A stretch of 64,000 bases of DNA from Ilex aquifolium (lineage: Eukaryota; Streptophyta; Magnoliopsida; Aquifoliales; Aquifoliaceae). This document shows, piece after piece, positions 45,733 to 57,204 of the stretch. The notes under the pieces are model-generated. The model saw only the letters and a program-made list of their open reading frames with translations, was not told where the DNA came from and did not search any database. The stretch spans positions 28,453,701-28,517,700 of the forward strand of contig OX637391.1 of NCBI GenBank assembly GCA_951799425.1, in the 5' to 3' direction. The translations under genes and the position numbers were made by a program. The first letter of the stretch is position 1, and each line of letters starts with the position of its first letter.

Positions 45733-47429
45733 TGATTGAGCAAAAACAGTCATATTCCTAACCCTTTAACTTCTATCCCCCAAAATGTATGTGTGATGTA
45801 TATTCAGCCGGGAAGGGAGGTCATGCTCCCTTGGGATATTGTGAAAAGGAAGGGCAATAGGAAAGGAAATAAGTCAGTGGGAATGTGATAAGTGAATGCA
45901 CAAAAATGCTCTCCAATCGCAAGGAGACTTTCGTGGGTCGTCTTTTACTTGGTGGTATTCCAAGGTCGTTTCCACGGGGAAGGAAGTAAACCAATTTGGA
46001 AGTGATTTTGGGAAAAGAAAGTGTAAAATTCTTGTTGTTGGAAATTGTTTGTTGAAGTGTGTTTTGGTGAAATTAGAATGAGAAAACAAGCGTTGGCAAT
46101 TCCAAGAGCTCCCTCCAATGGGTATACTATCTCAACTCAAATCACTCATCCGATTGAGCAAGAATGAACGGTTGATTCACGGAAAGCCGAGGATGATGTT
46201 GGTGAATGCCTAAGCATAAACCGTGACTAGGCCTACGGATTATCAAAGATTCACCAATTCATCCACCTTCAATCCGGTCAAACCGAACCATGGGACTCTA
46301 AAGGAAGGGTGTAGAAAGAGTTGAAATGGTATACCCAAATGAGGATTTCCCTTGGTCTTGCCAACAAAAAGTGTTTAGCTACTCATACTCAAAATAGAAA
46401 TGACAATGTAAAGATAATGCATTGCAAGGATATGGAGTTTTGAAGTAACTAATGTGCAAGAAATCCTAGAGTAGAAGTGAATGAAATGAAAATCTATTTT
46501 ATATCTATGAGCAAGAATAACTTTGAAAGCATTAATGGTAGAACTTAAATGGAAGCATTAAACTAGCAATGACATAAGGGAAAATGACATTAATGACATT
46601 CATTGAAGATATAAAGGTTCCTACCATTGATTACAAGACAATGCAGTAAAAGAAATGCAAAAATCACAACTTTCTCTCTCTAAACTACTATTCATTGTCT
46701 TCCTCGCCCAGAGCTTCTCTCTCTATCTGCCTCTCTCTGCTATGGAAGAATTCTGATCATTGGAGAGCTCTTTCCCTCCAAAACCGTGCCTGGTCTGCTC
46801 CTGTAGCTCCCTGAAGTGGCCCCCATCAGTAGGGGGTAGCCTGGATGATCTGGACAAGGGAGTGCAGAATTGGTCTGCACACACCCAGCTCCTCCTCTTC
46901 TCTCTCTCTTCCTTTAAGGCTGTAGCTCTAGAGTGCAGAGTAAGGTGTGGGCCTGATGAACAGTGTTGTGGGCGTGTCAGAGGAGTGTGGGGGCATCTAT
47001 GGTGGGACCCTCGAAGTAGCTGAGCAGATCTGCAGACTTTGGGCTCATCAGGCAAATCGTACCGGTACTGAGTACCGGTACTGAGTACCGGTACCTCGAC
47101 TCCAGAAGGTTTGGCGTACCGGTACTGAGTACCGGTACTTCGACTCTAGAAGGTTTGGCGTACCGGTACTGAGTACCGGTACTGTTCTGCCTCCTTGTCT
47201 GAAACTTCTGATTCCTTTGCTCCTGAGCTGTCCCAAAGTTCTCTTTTCATCTCCTTTCATCCTAAGTGGTATGGGTGGGCTTTAACAACCATAATTAGCT
47301 CCTTTCAACTGCAAACACAAAATATTGTCGTTAAGACTTCAGTCATCATAACTCCTATCATTTAATCTTCAAAAACAAGTGAAATGAGCTGATTAGCACC
47401 TTATAATATACAAAGTTTTGTGCTAATCA
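45733..47429 (-). repeat. 3' LTR of D
   Basis: The 1697-bp LTR, read on the minus strand from TGATTAGCAC to CTCAATCA, has seven GTACCGGTAC palindromes at 47059-47182. On the minus strand the array lies in the first part of the LTR. A possible TATA box (TATAAAAT) lies near 46495-46510. Frames seen here are not real genes. Confidence 0.92.
47059..47182. repeat. GTACCGGTAC palindrome array in D 3' LTR
   Basis: There are seven perfect copies (47059, 47072, 47085, 47116, 47129, 47160, 47173), mostly paired by TGA spacers. The 5' LTR has nine, so the copy number has changed since insertion. Confidence 0.92.
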
Positions 47430-47455
47430 CACCCCCCAACTTAGGTTTTGCTAGT
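47430..47455 (-). other. Polypurine tract of D
   Basis: On the minus strand AACCTAAGTTGGGGGGTG directly precedes the 3' LTR, the same tract type as in B. Confidence 0.85.
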
Positions 47456-47709
47456 CCCTTAGCAAAAGATTCATTCCCCAGCACAACACAATGAAAATAG
47501 CACATATTCAATTCAAAACAATGATCATTCATTCAATCAATCAAAATGCAAGTAACAACATGAAAGTGAGTAAAATGGAACAATTGTGGGTTTATATTAA
47601 TGTGAACGAAATTGGAGTACAAAATGGAGTAGGTCATCAAAAAGAACAAAATAGCCTAAGCTCCCCCCCCCCCCAACTACACAAAATCCTAAACAAGCAC
47701 AGAAACTCC

Positions 47710-48942
47710 TCACTCTCCATCTCTCTCTTCATCATCACCCTCTGATTCTTCCCCTTCCTCAGACTCCTCATCATCTTCCTCATCCTCATTTGCCCTGGAG
47801 GTAGAAGGTGCAGTAGGCACTTCTGGGATGGGTCTCCCAGGGAATGTGTGCATGTACATCTCCTTCATCATCACCATCATTCCCTGAACTGAGGCCTCAA
47901 TCCCATGCACTGTCGTCTCTAGTGCATCAAGTCTCTTGGGGACTGAGCGTGCTGACACAGGCTTGAATGGCATGGTGGGTGCAGTTGGTACAACGTCCTC
48001 ATCAGACTCAAGCTGAGCTCGCTCCCCACGACCCATGGCCTTCCTCTTTTGGCTACTGGCCCTACCTATGGCCCCAGTCTCGGGTGGGGTGAGCTTGTCT
48101 GATGCGTAGCCCTTAACCTTAAAATGGTCACACAGTCGGGTAACCAAGCTCCCATACGGTAGGTTAGTCAATGGCTTCTCTGTGATGGCAAAGTCTTTCA
48201 TGACTTCCCAAATAACAAGGGCAAAATCGATTGTTTTGCCCGACACCACAACATCCAGAATGGCCAGCTTTTCCAGGTTTGGTTTCTTTTTCGCAGCCCT
48301 TGGGAGTAGGTTATAATGAAGCACTTTGTTGAGAAGCCCATAAACATGCTTCAACCCACCACTATGAACCACTCCCTTGAATTCAGTCGGATCCTCATAC
48401 ATCAAATCAACATACTCCGCCTTGGTCTTAGCTCTTCCCATGTTGTAGGGGTAGACAGGTGGGGAAGATGGAGGTCTCTGATAGTCTCCAAGAAGGGTGG
48501 CTATGACATCAGGGGTCACTGTAAACACCTTTCCCCTAACATTCACTCTCAGAACTTCCCCAACAGCAACCTCAACCAATTTCAATGAACGGTAAAATTC
48601 CCTCACCAATGCCAGGTTGTAACTCTCAACTTCCTTGAACCAGAAATGCATCCCATGCCCCTCAATGATTTTCACAACAGGATGAATGGGGGAAAGGGAA
48701 ATTTTATCCAAAAATCGTTCACAGGTCACATTCTTACCATCGATCAATTGGCGACGGGCATCCCTCTTAGCCCTCTTCCTCTGCTCCTCTGGGTCCTCAC
48801 TTGACCCTTCGCCTCCTCTCTTGCGGCTGGAGGAGACCTTGGCAGGAGGGGAAATGGGCTCTGGTTCTGGCCCTGGTCCAGCTCTCTTGGTGCGAACCAT
48901 TGAGATTATCCAATGAGGGTTGTCCAAAGAAGCCGAAATCAA
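47710..48942 (-). CDS. Accessory ORF of D, 'putative plant transposon protein' type
   Basis: An intact ORF on the strand of D's pol, between integrase and 3' LTR. It is 410 codons from 48942. The second Met at 48900 (396 codons) is the likelier start because it opens a basic leader (MVRTKRAG) like the A copy. The N-terminus has a bipartite nuclear signal (SSRKRGG...EEQRKRAKRDARRQ). The conserved core contains LVREFYRSL (about residue 93) and a later GSLVTRLCDHF segment. There is then a possible coiled coil (RLDALETTVHGIEASVQGM) and a Glu/Asp-rich C-terminus of about 25 residues. I recall the core as Pfam Transposase_32 / 'putative plant transposon protein'. No DDE or membrane motif is visible, so neither transposase nor envelope function is supported. 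A nuclear role is inferred. Roughly one lesion per 270 codons in gag-pol means that an open frame of this length is only weak evidence of selection. Confidence 0.8.
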   Translation of the reverse strand: MISASLDNPHWIISMVRTKRAGPGPEPEPISPPAKVSSSRKRGGEGSSEDPEEQRKRAKRDARRQLIDGKNVTCERFLDKISLSPIHPVVKIIEGHGMHFWFKEVESYNLALVREFYRSLKLVEVAVGEVLRVNVRGKVFTVTPDVIATLLGDYQRPPSSPPVYPYNMGRAKTKAEYVDLMYEDPTEFKGVVHSGGLKHVYGLLNKVLHYNLLPRAAKKKPNLEKLAILDVVVSGKTIDFALVIWEVMKDFAITEKPLTNLPYGSLVTRLCDHFKVKGYASDKLTPPETGAIGRASSQKRKAMGRGERAQLESDEDVVPTAPTMPFKPVSARSVPKRLDALETTVHGIEASVQGMMVMMKEMYMHTFPGRPIPEVPTAPSTSRANEDEEDDEESEEGEESEGDDEERDGE

Positions 48943-49106
48943 AGGGGGTTTTATGGATTGAGAGGGAAGTGGAGAGGGTTTTGGGAGTTCGGAGTGTTTT
49001 CGAGTGAGGGAGAGAGGAATAGGGCAGGAATAGGAATGGGGAAATGAAGGGTTTAACGAGGAGTTAAAATTAAAAAGCCCTAAAAAATTTTCGTGTCAGA
49101 CAAATC

Positions 49107-49173
49107 GTACCGGTACTGAGTACCGGTACTTCGACTCCAGAAGGTTTGGCGTACCGGTACTGAGTACCGGTAC
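49107..49173. repeat. Internal GTACCGGTAC array upstream of D accessory ORF
   Basis: Four perfect copies lie at 49107, 49120, 49151 and 49164. The stretch is nearly identical to part of the D LTR array, including CGACTCCAGAAGGTTTGGC between pairs and TGTTCTGC after it. It lies about 210 bp upstream (minus strand) of the Met at 48900. Confidence 0.9.
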
Positions 49174-49189
49174 TGTTCTGCTTTGTCAG

Positions 49190-51240
49190 ACAGACTCCTC
49201 CTACTGAGCATACCACCACTCCAATTCAGCTTAGGACCTTCCTAGACATTTCCTCACATTACTTGTGACTCCAACTCCCTTGAAAAAGATGTACTCCACT
49301 CAATTTCCACAATTTGATCCATCATGCCCAAGTTAAGTTCAAACTTGCAAAGTGATTTAAAACTTTGATGCATTCAACATCCAAGGAATGGATTTCTATT
49401 CTTTAATTTTCAAAATGAGTATCCAAAATGTAAAAATGGATTTAAACAACACACATAGTTCTAATCCTTTCCAAATATCAAAAACTTGAGCGATATTCCC
49501 TCATTGTTGTAAGCCCTAAGTTATTTGACAAATTTCTCAAATGATTTAACTAGGCTAACATGAGCAAAACCATAGTTTTAGATACTAGTCTAAAGTATGC
49601 ACCTAAACATTGATTTTCAACTTGTGTGTGTGTGAATTAAACAAGGAATTTGAACAGTTACACAACAGGATTCACATTTGAAAAATTGGACAAATTCAGC
49701 TTCAATGCAATAACTCACCAAGGGACACTCTTAAGCAATGAAATACACTCAAGTTATCCTGGTATGCACTCCATGTGTACATGTGAGATAGAGTCTTATG
49801 TTCAAAACAAAGTGTGCCCACATGTAATCCAAAAATGAAGTTAACAAATGAAAATGAAGCGAACTTGGCATAGTCTCATGAATAGAATATTAGGGCATTA
49901 GGTAGTAAGACTAAACTCATCATGTCCTTTGAAATATGCACCTCCCAACTTCTCTAGATCACTTAGGACTTTAAGGGTTAAAATGGGGCCTTGGGGTGGT
50001 ATCTAGGAAATTGAAATGAAGGATATAGGATAACAAAGAGGGTTGTTCCGAGTGAGAGACTTTTATTCTAGAAAAACACTTCCCTTTTCATGGGATTTTG
50101 ATTCTCACCCCGTCACCACATTCCTCGTTTCACCATTTTTTTTTTTTTCAACAATTTCCTTTTCTTTTTCTCTTTATTTTCTTCTTTCACCCATTTTCTT
50201 CCTTTTCTTGGATTTTCATTCTTTTTCCATTGAACTCTTTGAGTTTCAACATCATTTATCCCTTTTGTTTGGGTTTCCACACCATACATCCTTTACTTTT
50301 GCAATCACTCATTTCTGCTTTTAGGAACAACCAAGGTAAGGTATATCTTTCTTGTTTTCACAGGCTTGGTCAATTGCATGGCATAGAAACGAATTCCAAT
50401 TAAGCTCAATCACGGCACTAGGGATAATATTTGCACAAGAAAAAGGTTAAAGGCTCAAAAAATTCAAAGATGGCCTAAGATCACTTCCAGGTCCGCATGG
50501 GAGGGCATTATATGTTCAAGACAAATCAGTCTACTAGCCAAATGCACTAACCAACGCAAACATAATGAGACTATTGAACAATCTTGACAAAAAATATGTT
50601 CTTTGAGTAATTGTAAATTCCCTCCAAAAAGGATTTGGCACTAAAGCTCTCAAGGGTCTTTACTCGTCTCAACTACTTATGTCAAGCTTAAAAACATGAA
50701 TCCAATCCATAATTTGCCAAAATTACACGTTCAAGAGTCACATACAGTTGAGTTCAAAAATCAATACCTAAATGATACTCCTCCATAGGATCCACTTCCA
50801 TAGACTACTCATGTGCACAAAGTTCAAAACAAAGATCAACATGTCATCAACCTCACACAAACACATCATGAAGGAATACAGATCAACAATTAGATATTTT
50901 TCCATTGAAAATTTTCAAAAATTTCACCTATTTTTCACAATTGCAAACAAAAATCAAAAAAATTTCAAACAATCTTGGTGTATCAGACAAATGGTGCACC
51001 TCACCCCCCAACTAGAACCATGCATTGCCCTCAATGCAACAAAAAGATATAATATGCAATGGAAGACAATAAAAAAGATAAGTAGGGTAAGAGAACACCT
51101 CGCAATTTCGCTTTCGACAAAAGCACCAAGATCTGGATCTAAGAGAACCCAATCTATACAATCGCATCAAGTGAGTGACAAAAAATAACATTAACGTAAA
51201 TAAGTAAAAGTAACTGTACAGTAAAAGGAATAAACCCTAG
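49190..51240 (-). other. D: noncoding region after integrase with internal PPT
   Basis: No gene is seen. On the minus strand, 51040-50997 reads GCATTGAGGGCAATGCATG and then GTTGGGGGGTGAGG, an internal copy of the PPT type. The stretch just upstream (51100-51040) matches B at 30455-30540. A T-rich stretch lies at 50130-50290 on the plus strand. Confidence 0.6.
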
Positions 51241-54156
51241 CTAACCCTCCATCAAATCCGGGTATACCGGGTCAACTAAATCCTCCTCCACCACTTGTTC
51301 CTCGAAACCCTCAAAGAATGGCTTGAGTCTTTGGCCATTGACCTTGAATGTTTGGCCATCTTTAGGGTTTGTGATATCTACCGCTCCGTTGGGGTAGGCC
51401 GCCTCGACAAAATAGGGGCCATCCCAACGGGATCTTAATTTCCCTTGGAATACGGAGAGACGAGAATTATACAAGAGTACTTTTTGTCCGGGCTTAAATG
51501 ATTTCCGTGTGATGGAATTGTCATGAAAAACTTTAGCCCGTTCTTTTGAAATTTTGGAACTCTCATATGCATCTCTTCAGATCTCTTCCAATTCATTCAG
51601 TTGCAACTTTCTCTGTTCCCCGGCCATTCTCAAGTTAAAATTCAAGGTCTTTATGGCCCAGTAGGCCTTGTGCTCCATTTCAACCGGCAAATGGAAAGCT
51701 TTTCCATAAACCAGCTGGTAGGGAGACATACCCAAGACAGTCTTATAGGCAGTACGATACGCCCATAAGGCATCGGTCAATCTGACTGACCAATCCTTCC
51801 TGTCCGGGTTAACCATTTTTTATAAGATATTCTTTATCTCCCTATTGGCTAGTTCAGCTTGGCCATTGGTTTGTGGGTGGTAAGCGGTGGATACCTTGTG
51901 TGTAACGCCATATTTGAACATTAATGATGCAAATGGCCTATTACAGAAGTGGGATCCACCGTCACTGATCATTGCACGAGGCATCCCAAACCTCAAGAAA
52001 ATGTTCTCTTTAAGGAATTTGACTACAACCCGGTGGTCGTTAGTCTTGGTTGGGATTGCCTCTACCCACTTGGACACGTAGTCCACCGCCAGAAGAATGT
52101 ACAGATTACCAAACGACATGGGGAATGGACCCATGAAATCGATGCCCCAGCAATCAAATATTTCTATAATAAGAATGGGGGAAAGGGGCATCATATTTCT
52201 GCGAGTCACACTCCCTAATCGTTGGCATCTGTCGCATGCCTTACAGTATGAAACACAGTCTTTAATGAGAGAGGGCCAATAGAAACCTGACTGCAAAATC
52301 TTGGCCGAGGTTTTCTTTGCCGAGAAATGTCTGCCACAAGCTTGGGAATGGCAGAATGCAAGGATGTTCCGTTGTTCATCTTCGGGCACACATTTCCTCA
52401 TGACTTGATCTGGGCAATATTTGAACAAATACGAATTGTCGAAGTAAAAATACTTCACATCCGCCATGAATCGTCTTTTGTCCTCCAGGCTCCATTGTGG
52501 CGGTATTTGTCCTGTTGCAAGGTAATTACAAATGTCAGCATACCAAGGACAAACTGAATGGATTGAAAGTAATTGTTCATCAGGAAAAGAGTCGGGAATA
52601 GGAATATGTTCATTAGTCTCCTGCACCACCAGCCGGGATAAGTGATCCGCCACAACATTCTCAACTCCTTTTTTGTCTTTAATTGTCAAATCAAACTCTT
52701 GTAGGAGGAGGATCCACCTAATGAGTCTTGGCTTCGCATCCTGCTTAGATAACAAGTACTTTAAGGCAGAATGGTCAGTGAAGATAACAATAGGTGAACC
52801 AATGATATATGAACGGAATTTATCAAGAGCAAACACTACAGCTAGCAATTCTTTTTCAGTGGTAGTGTAATTCATTTGAGCCTCATTAAGTGTTTTGCTA
52901 GCGTAGTGTATAACATGCGGTCGATTGTCCTTCCTCTGACCAAGCACTGCGCCAACCACGTAGTCACTCGCGTCGCACATGAGCTCGAAAGGTAGATCCC
53001 AATTGGGTGGTCGCATGATAGGAGGCGTGACAAGCATGCTTTTTAGTTTTTTGAATGATGCCTCACACTCATCCGACCACTCAAAAGGAATCTCCTTAGA
53101 CAGTAAATTTGTCAGAGGTCGGGCCAATGCACTAAAATTTTGAATGAAACGACGATAAAAACCTGCATGGCCCAAAAATGACCGGATACCCTTGATGGTT
53201 GTTGGCGTGGGAAGGTTGGAGATGGCCTCCACCTTGGATTTGTCAACTTCGATGCCCCTCGCCAATACTATGTGGCCCAAGACTATTCCTTCCGTCACCA
53301 TGAAGTGACACTTCTCCCAATTAAGCACAAGATCCTTTTCTTCACATCTCTCCAATACTCTCTCCAAGTTATTTAAGCATCCATCAAAGGAATCACCAAA
53401 CACGGAAAAATCGTCCATGAAGACCTCCAAAATTTTCTCCACCATATCGCTAAAAATCCCCATCATGCACCGTTGAAAGGTCCCCGGGGCATTGCATAAT
53501 CCGAACGGCATACGGCGATAGGCAAAGGTGCCATATGGGCAGGTGAAGGTAGTCTTCTCTTGGTCCTCCAATGCGATCTCGATTTGGTTGTAGCCAGAGT
53601 ACCCGTCAAGGAAATAATAAAATAGGTGCCCTGCTACCCTTTCCAAGACTTGATCGAGAAACGGCATTGGAAAATGATCTTTCCGTGTGCAAGCATTGAG
53701 CTTCCGGTAGTCGATGCAAACTCTTCATCCGGTAATGACTCTTGTAGGTATGAGTTCATTTTCCTCATTTTCAATCACTGTGACTCCGGATTTCTTTGGG
53801 ACGACTTGTGTGGGGCTTACCCATTTGCTATCCGCGATTGGAAAGATAATGCCCACATCAAGTAGCTTTAACACCCCATCCTTCACTACTTCTTTCATGC
53901 TCGGATTCAATCTCCTTTGAGGTTGTCGGGAGGTTTTAGCATCTTCCTCAAGATAGATGCAATGGGTGCAAATTATAGGACTGATTCCCTTGATATCTGC
54001 AATAGTCCACCCGATCGCTCCCTTATGCTTTCTCAATACCCCCAAAAGTTTTTCTTCTTGTTCCATGGTTAGGGTAGAGCTAAGGACTACCGGGAAAGTC
54101 TCATCATTGCCAAGATAAGCATATTTCAAATGTGCAGGCAATGACTTCAATTCCAA
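51241..54156 (-). pseudogene. RT, RNase H and integrase of D
   Basis: One frame (minus) from 54156 to a natural-looking stop at 51241 is cut by TGA at 53725-53727 (Trp in B), TAA at 51820-51822 and TGA at 51577-51579 (Arg in B). It holds the pre-RT linker, RT ([22 protein letters not shown] near 53410), RNase H ([31 protein letters not shown]), the integrase zinc domain ([10 protein letters not shown]...CKACDRC), the core ([22 protein letters not shown]; all three acidic residues kept) and the C-terminal VNGQRLKPF. The protein is better kept than gag-protease but cannot be made whole. Confidence 0.92.
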
Positions 54157-57046
54157 TTTTGGATTTTCTCATCCGAAGGGAAAATTTTCTTCTCTTGTTT
54201 GGGTAGCTCTTCAAATGTGGGGATCCACCTTTCCATCCCTTTCAACTCTTCCACATTTTCTTGATCATCAAACTTCTCTAATTCAACCAATTCTTCCTCC
54301 TTGAGTTTCAACATCCCTTCAAACTCCAAATTCTCCTCAATCAACGTGTCAATTCTATTGACCTCATGTGCCTCCTCGTCATCCCCTGGTTGCCTTGCCA
54401 AATTGAAAATGTTAAGTTCCATGGTCATGTTCCCGAATGCTAATTTCATCAGACCATTCCTGCAATTTATCACTGCGTTAGATGTAGCAAGGAAAGGTCA
54501 CCCAAGTATTACGGGGATTTGAGAACTAAGATTAGCAACAGGATGAGTGTCTAAGACAATAAAATCGACTGGAAAATAAAACTTATCAACTTGAACCAAC
54601 ACATCTTCCACTACTCCCCTTGGTGTGCGGATGCTACGATCCGCAAGTTGAAGTGTGATTGCAGTAGGTTTCAACTCCTCAAGCTTGAGTTGTTGATACA
54701 CGGAGTAGGGAAGGAGATTGACACTTGCTCCCAAATCAAGCAATGCTTGTTCAACCTGGCAATCTCCTATAGTGATGGCAATGGTTGGGCAACCGGGATC
54801 TTTGAATTTGGGGGGAGTGTTGGTCCTCAGAATGGAGCTCACTTGTTCCGTCAAGAATGCCTTCTTCCGTACATTTAGCCTCCGCTTTACCGTGCATAGA
54901 TCTTTCAAAATTTTGGCACATGACGGTATTTGCTTGATGGCATCAAGAAGCGGGATATTGATTTTTACCTGCTTAAACATGTCTAAAATGTCAGAATAAT
55001 TAGCCACCTTGACAGGTGACTTCAAACGATGGGGAAAGGGGGCAGGCATAGAGGGAAAACACAAGCTATCATCAACCACATGTTCATTTTCAATTTGGTC
55101 ATTTTCTTTGTCTTTGCTCATCCCACCTTTTTCAGCCACACGTTCCTTGGCCTCACCCTCAATGGACTCACCCTCAATGGACTCTTCTATTGGCAATTGT
55201 GCCTTGGGTGGAACCTTTGGCACTATGGTCTTTTCAACTTGTTTGCCACTACGAAGAGTGGTGACCGCCTTAAGGTGCTCACAACTCTCTTGGGTGGGCT
55301 CAACTGATTCAATCACATTTTGGCCATTGGGATTTTGTTGTGGTTGAGAGGGGAATTTCCCTTTCTCTTGTTGAGTCAAGCCTATGTGATTGGTGATCTT
55401 TGTGAGTTGAGCCGTAATGTCCTTATTGAAGGCGGTTTGGCTTTGGATGAAGGCGTGGAGCACATCTTCTAGACTCCTTTTATGAGGTGGTTGGTAGCTA
55501 GAAGAGCTAGATGGGCCTTGTTGGGAGAAATTCTGTGGGGGGGGGGGGGGGGATTGGATTAGTACCCTTGCGGATTGGCCCGTGGGTATTGGGAGCTAGA
55601 AGCTTGCCCTTGGCCTTGATGTTGGGATTGGTACTGACCTTGCTTGGGAAGTGTAGGAGAGGTGTATGTATTGGAACCAAAGGGGATGGGGTTCTCATTC
55701 CTCCAACTGAAATTAGGGTGATCACGATACCCCGAATTGTAAGTGTTGGAATTTGAAGGAAATGATTGCCTTGGTTGGTTGAAGGCATTGACTTGTTCAT
55801 GATATGCTTCTCTAAGTGTCGGAATGCTCGGACACTCCGATGTGGGATGCTCGACACCACCACAAATAGAACAAGTCTCCTCGGTTTTTGACACATGAGA
55901 CACCTCTCGTCTCCTTTCCACCTCAAGGCTATCTACTTTCCTAGACAATTTGGAAATTTGTGAAAGTAGGTCCTCCCGGTCTTTCAAATCATATATCCCT
56001 CCCCTTTGAGATTGACCACTCACTGGCAACGTCCTAGGTACATCACTTGGATCCCTAACATCCCACGATTGTGCATTTTCAGCCAAGGTACCAAAGTAGT
56101 CAAGGGCCTCGTTAGGGTCTTTGTTCAAAAATTCACCATTGCACATCATGTCAATGAATTGCCTATGGTTTGGTGAGATTCCTTCGTAGAAGAAACTCAC
56201 CAATTGCCACGATTTAAAACCATGATGTGGTATGGATTGAATCAAATCTTTATAGCGATCCCAACACTGATAGAATTGTTCATTGGGTTTTTCAGAAAAG
56301 TTTTGAATGTCCTTTTTCAAAGAAGTGGTTCTATGAACCGGAAAAAACTTTTTTAAAAAGAATGAAACTATGTGGTCCCAAGATAGCATGGTCCGAGGCC
56401 CCATGGAATCAAACCAAATCTTTGTTTTACCCTCCAACGAAAAAGAGAACAATTTCATCCTTGCTATCTCTTCCATGTTGTAATTTGGGATAAAGGTTGC
56501 AACTATTTCCTCATAAGACTTTAGATGACTATAAGGGTTTTCCTTCTCGACCCCATGAAATTTAGGGAGTAGTTGCAACATCCATGGTTTGATTACAAAG
56601 AGATGTGCTTGGACAGGAAGAACAAGGCATCATGGTGTGGAGCTACGGGTCGGCTGAAGGAACTCCCGCATTGTCCTTGGTGGAGGGTCAAGTTGGATGT
56701 TCCCTTCATTCCTAGGAGGGGGAAATTGCACTCGTGGGTTGGGCATCCTAGGTGGTTGAAATCCCCCACCCATTTGCCTATTCGGGTTAGCATCCTCATT
56801 ATCAAAAGCATCGGGAGGGGGATATTGCATTCTTGGGTTAGGCATCCTATTTTCAGGTAATCCCCCACCCCTTTGAGCATTTGGATTTGCACCGACATTG
56901 TCAAAGTTTTCACCCCCTTGCATGTTTGGGTTGACATCCACATTTTCAAAATTGTCACCCGCATCCTCGGGTGGGTCTTGGTCGATGTTCATGTTAGGGC
57001 CTAAGGGTTGTCTAACTAATCGGTGATAGTCGTCCCTTCCCCACAT
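54147..57046 (-). pseudogene. gag and protease of D
   Basis: The ATG at 57046 (minus) opens a leader rich in Asn/Pro repeats, followed by the TMREFLQPTRSS segment and a TGA at 56630-56632. The frame resumes with the gag domain (about 56580-56050), a zinc knuckle CX2CX4HX4C (CSICGGVEHPTSEC near 55860-55820) and a Gln/Ser-rich end. A run of 15 G (55538-55552, plus strand) shifts the frame. The next frame has TTLRSGK (about 55255) and the protease (DLGAS near 54735), a TGA at 54498-54500 (Arg in B), a Glu-rich linker and a frameshift near 54150-54160. The G run may be an assembly or polymerase slip. Confidence 0.9.
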
Positions 57047-57183
57047 GCAACAAAATATCTATACAAATGAAATTATAAACAAACAAGAATATGTACACGA
57101 GACAACGTACCTCAGCCCGTGATGAAGATCACGGGACTTACCTCCGTTGTTCGGAAATCACTTCCTTGATTTGACACTTGCCT

Positions 57184-57201
57184 TCCCCGGCAACGGCGCC
57201 A
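57184..57201 (-). other. Primer-binding site of D (tRNA-Asp)
   Basis: On the minus strand it is TGGCGCCGTTGCCGGGGA, a perfect match to the site in B, 3 bp from the LTR end. Confidence 0.92.
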
Positions 57202-57204
57202 AAA

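Noticed and set aside
47710..48942. Envelope protein in D
   Set aside because: Position fits an env-like ORF, but there is no signal peptide or membrane segment; instead there is a nuclear signal and an acidic tail.
50043..51188. Small plus-strand ORFs in the noncoding region of D
   Set aside because: They are T-rich or composed of simple sequence, show no homology to the other elements' frames and lie opposite D's sense strand.
57184..57201. tRNA-Asp gene fragment
   Set aside because: Only the 18-base 3' complement is present, always beside an LTR end. These are primer-binding sites.
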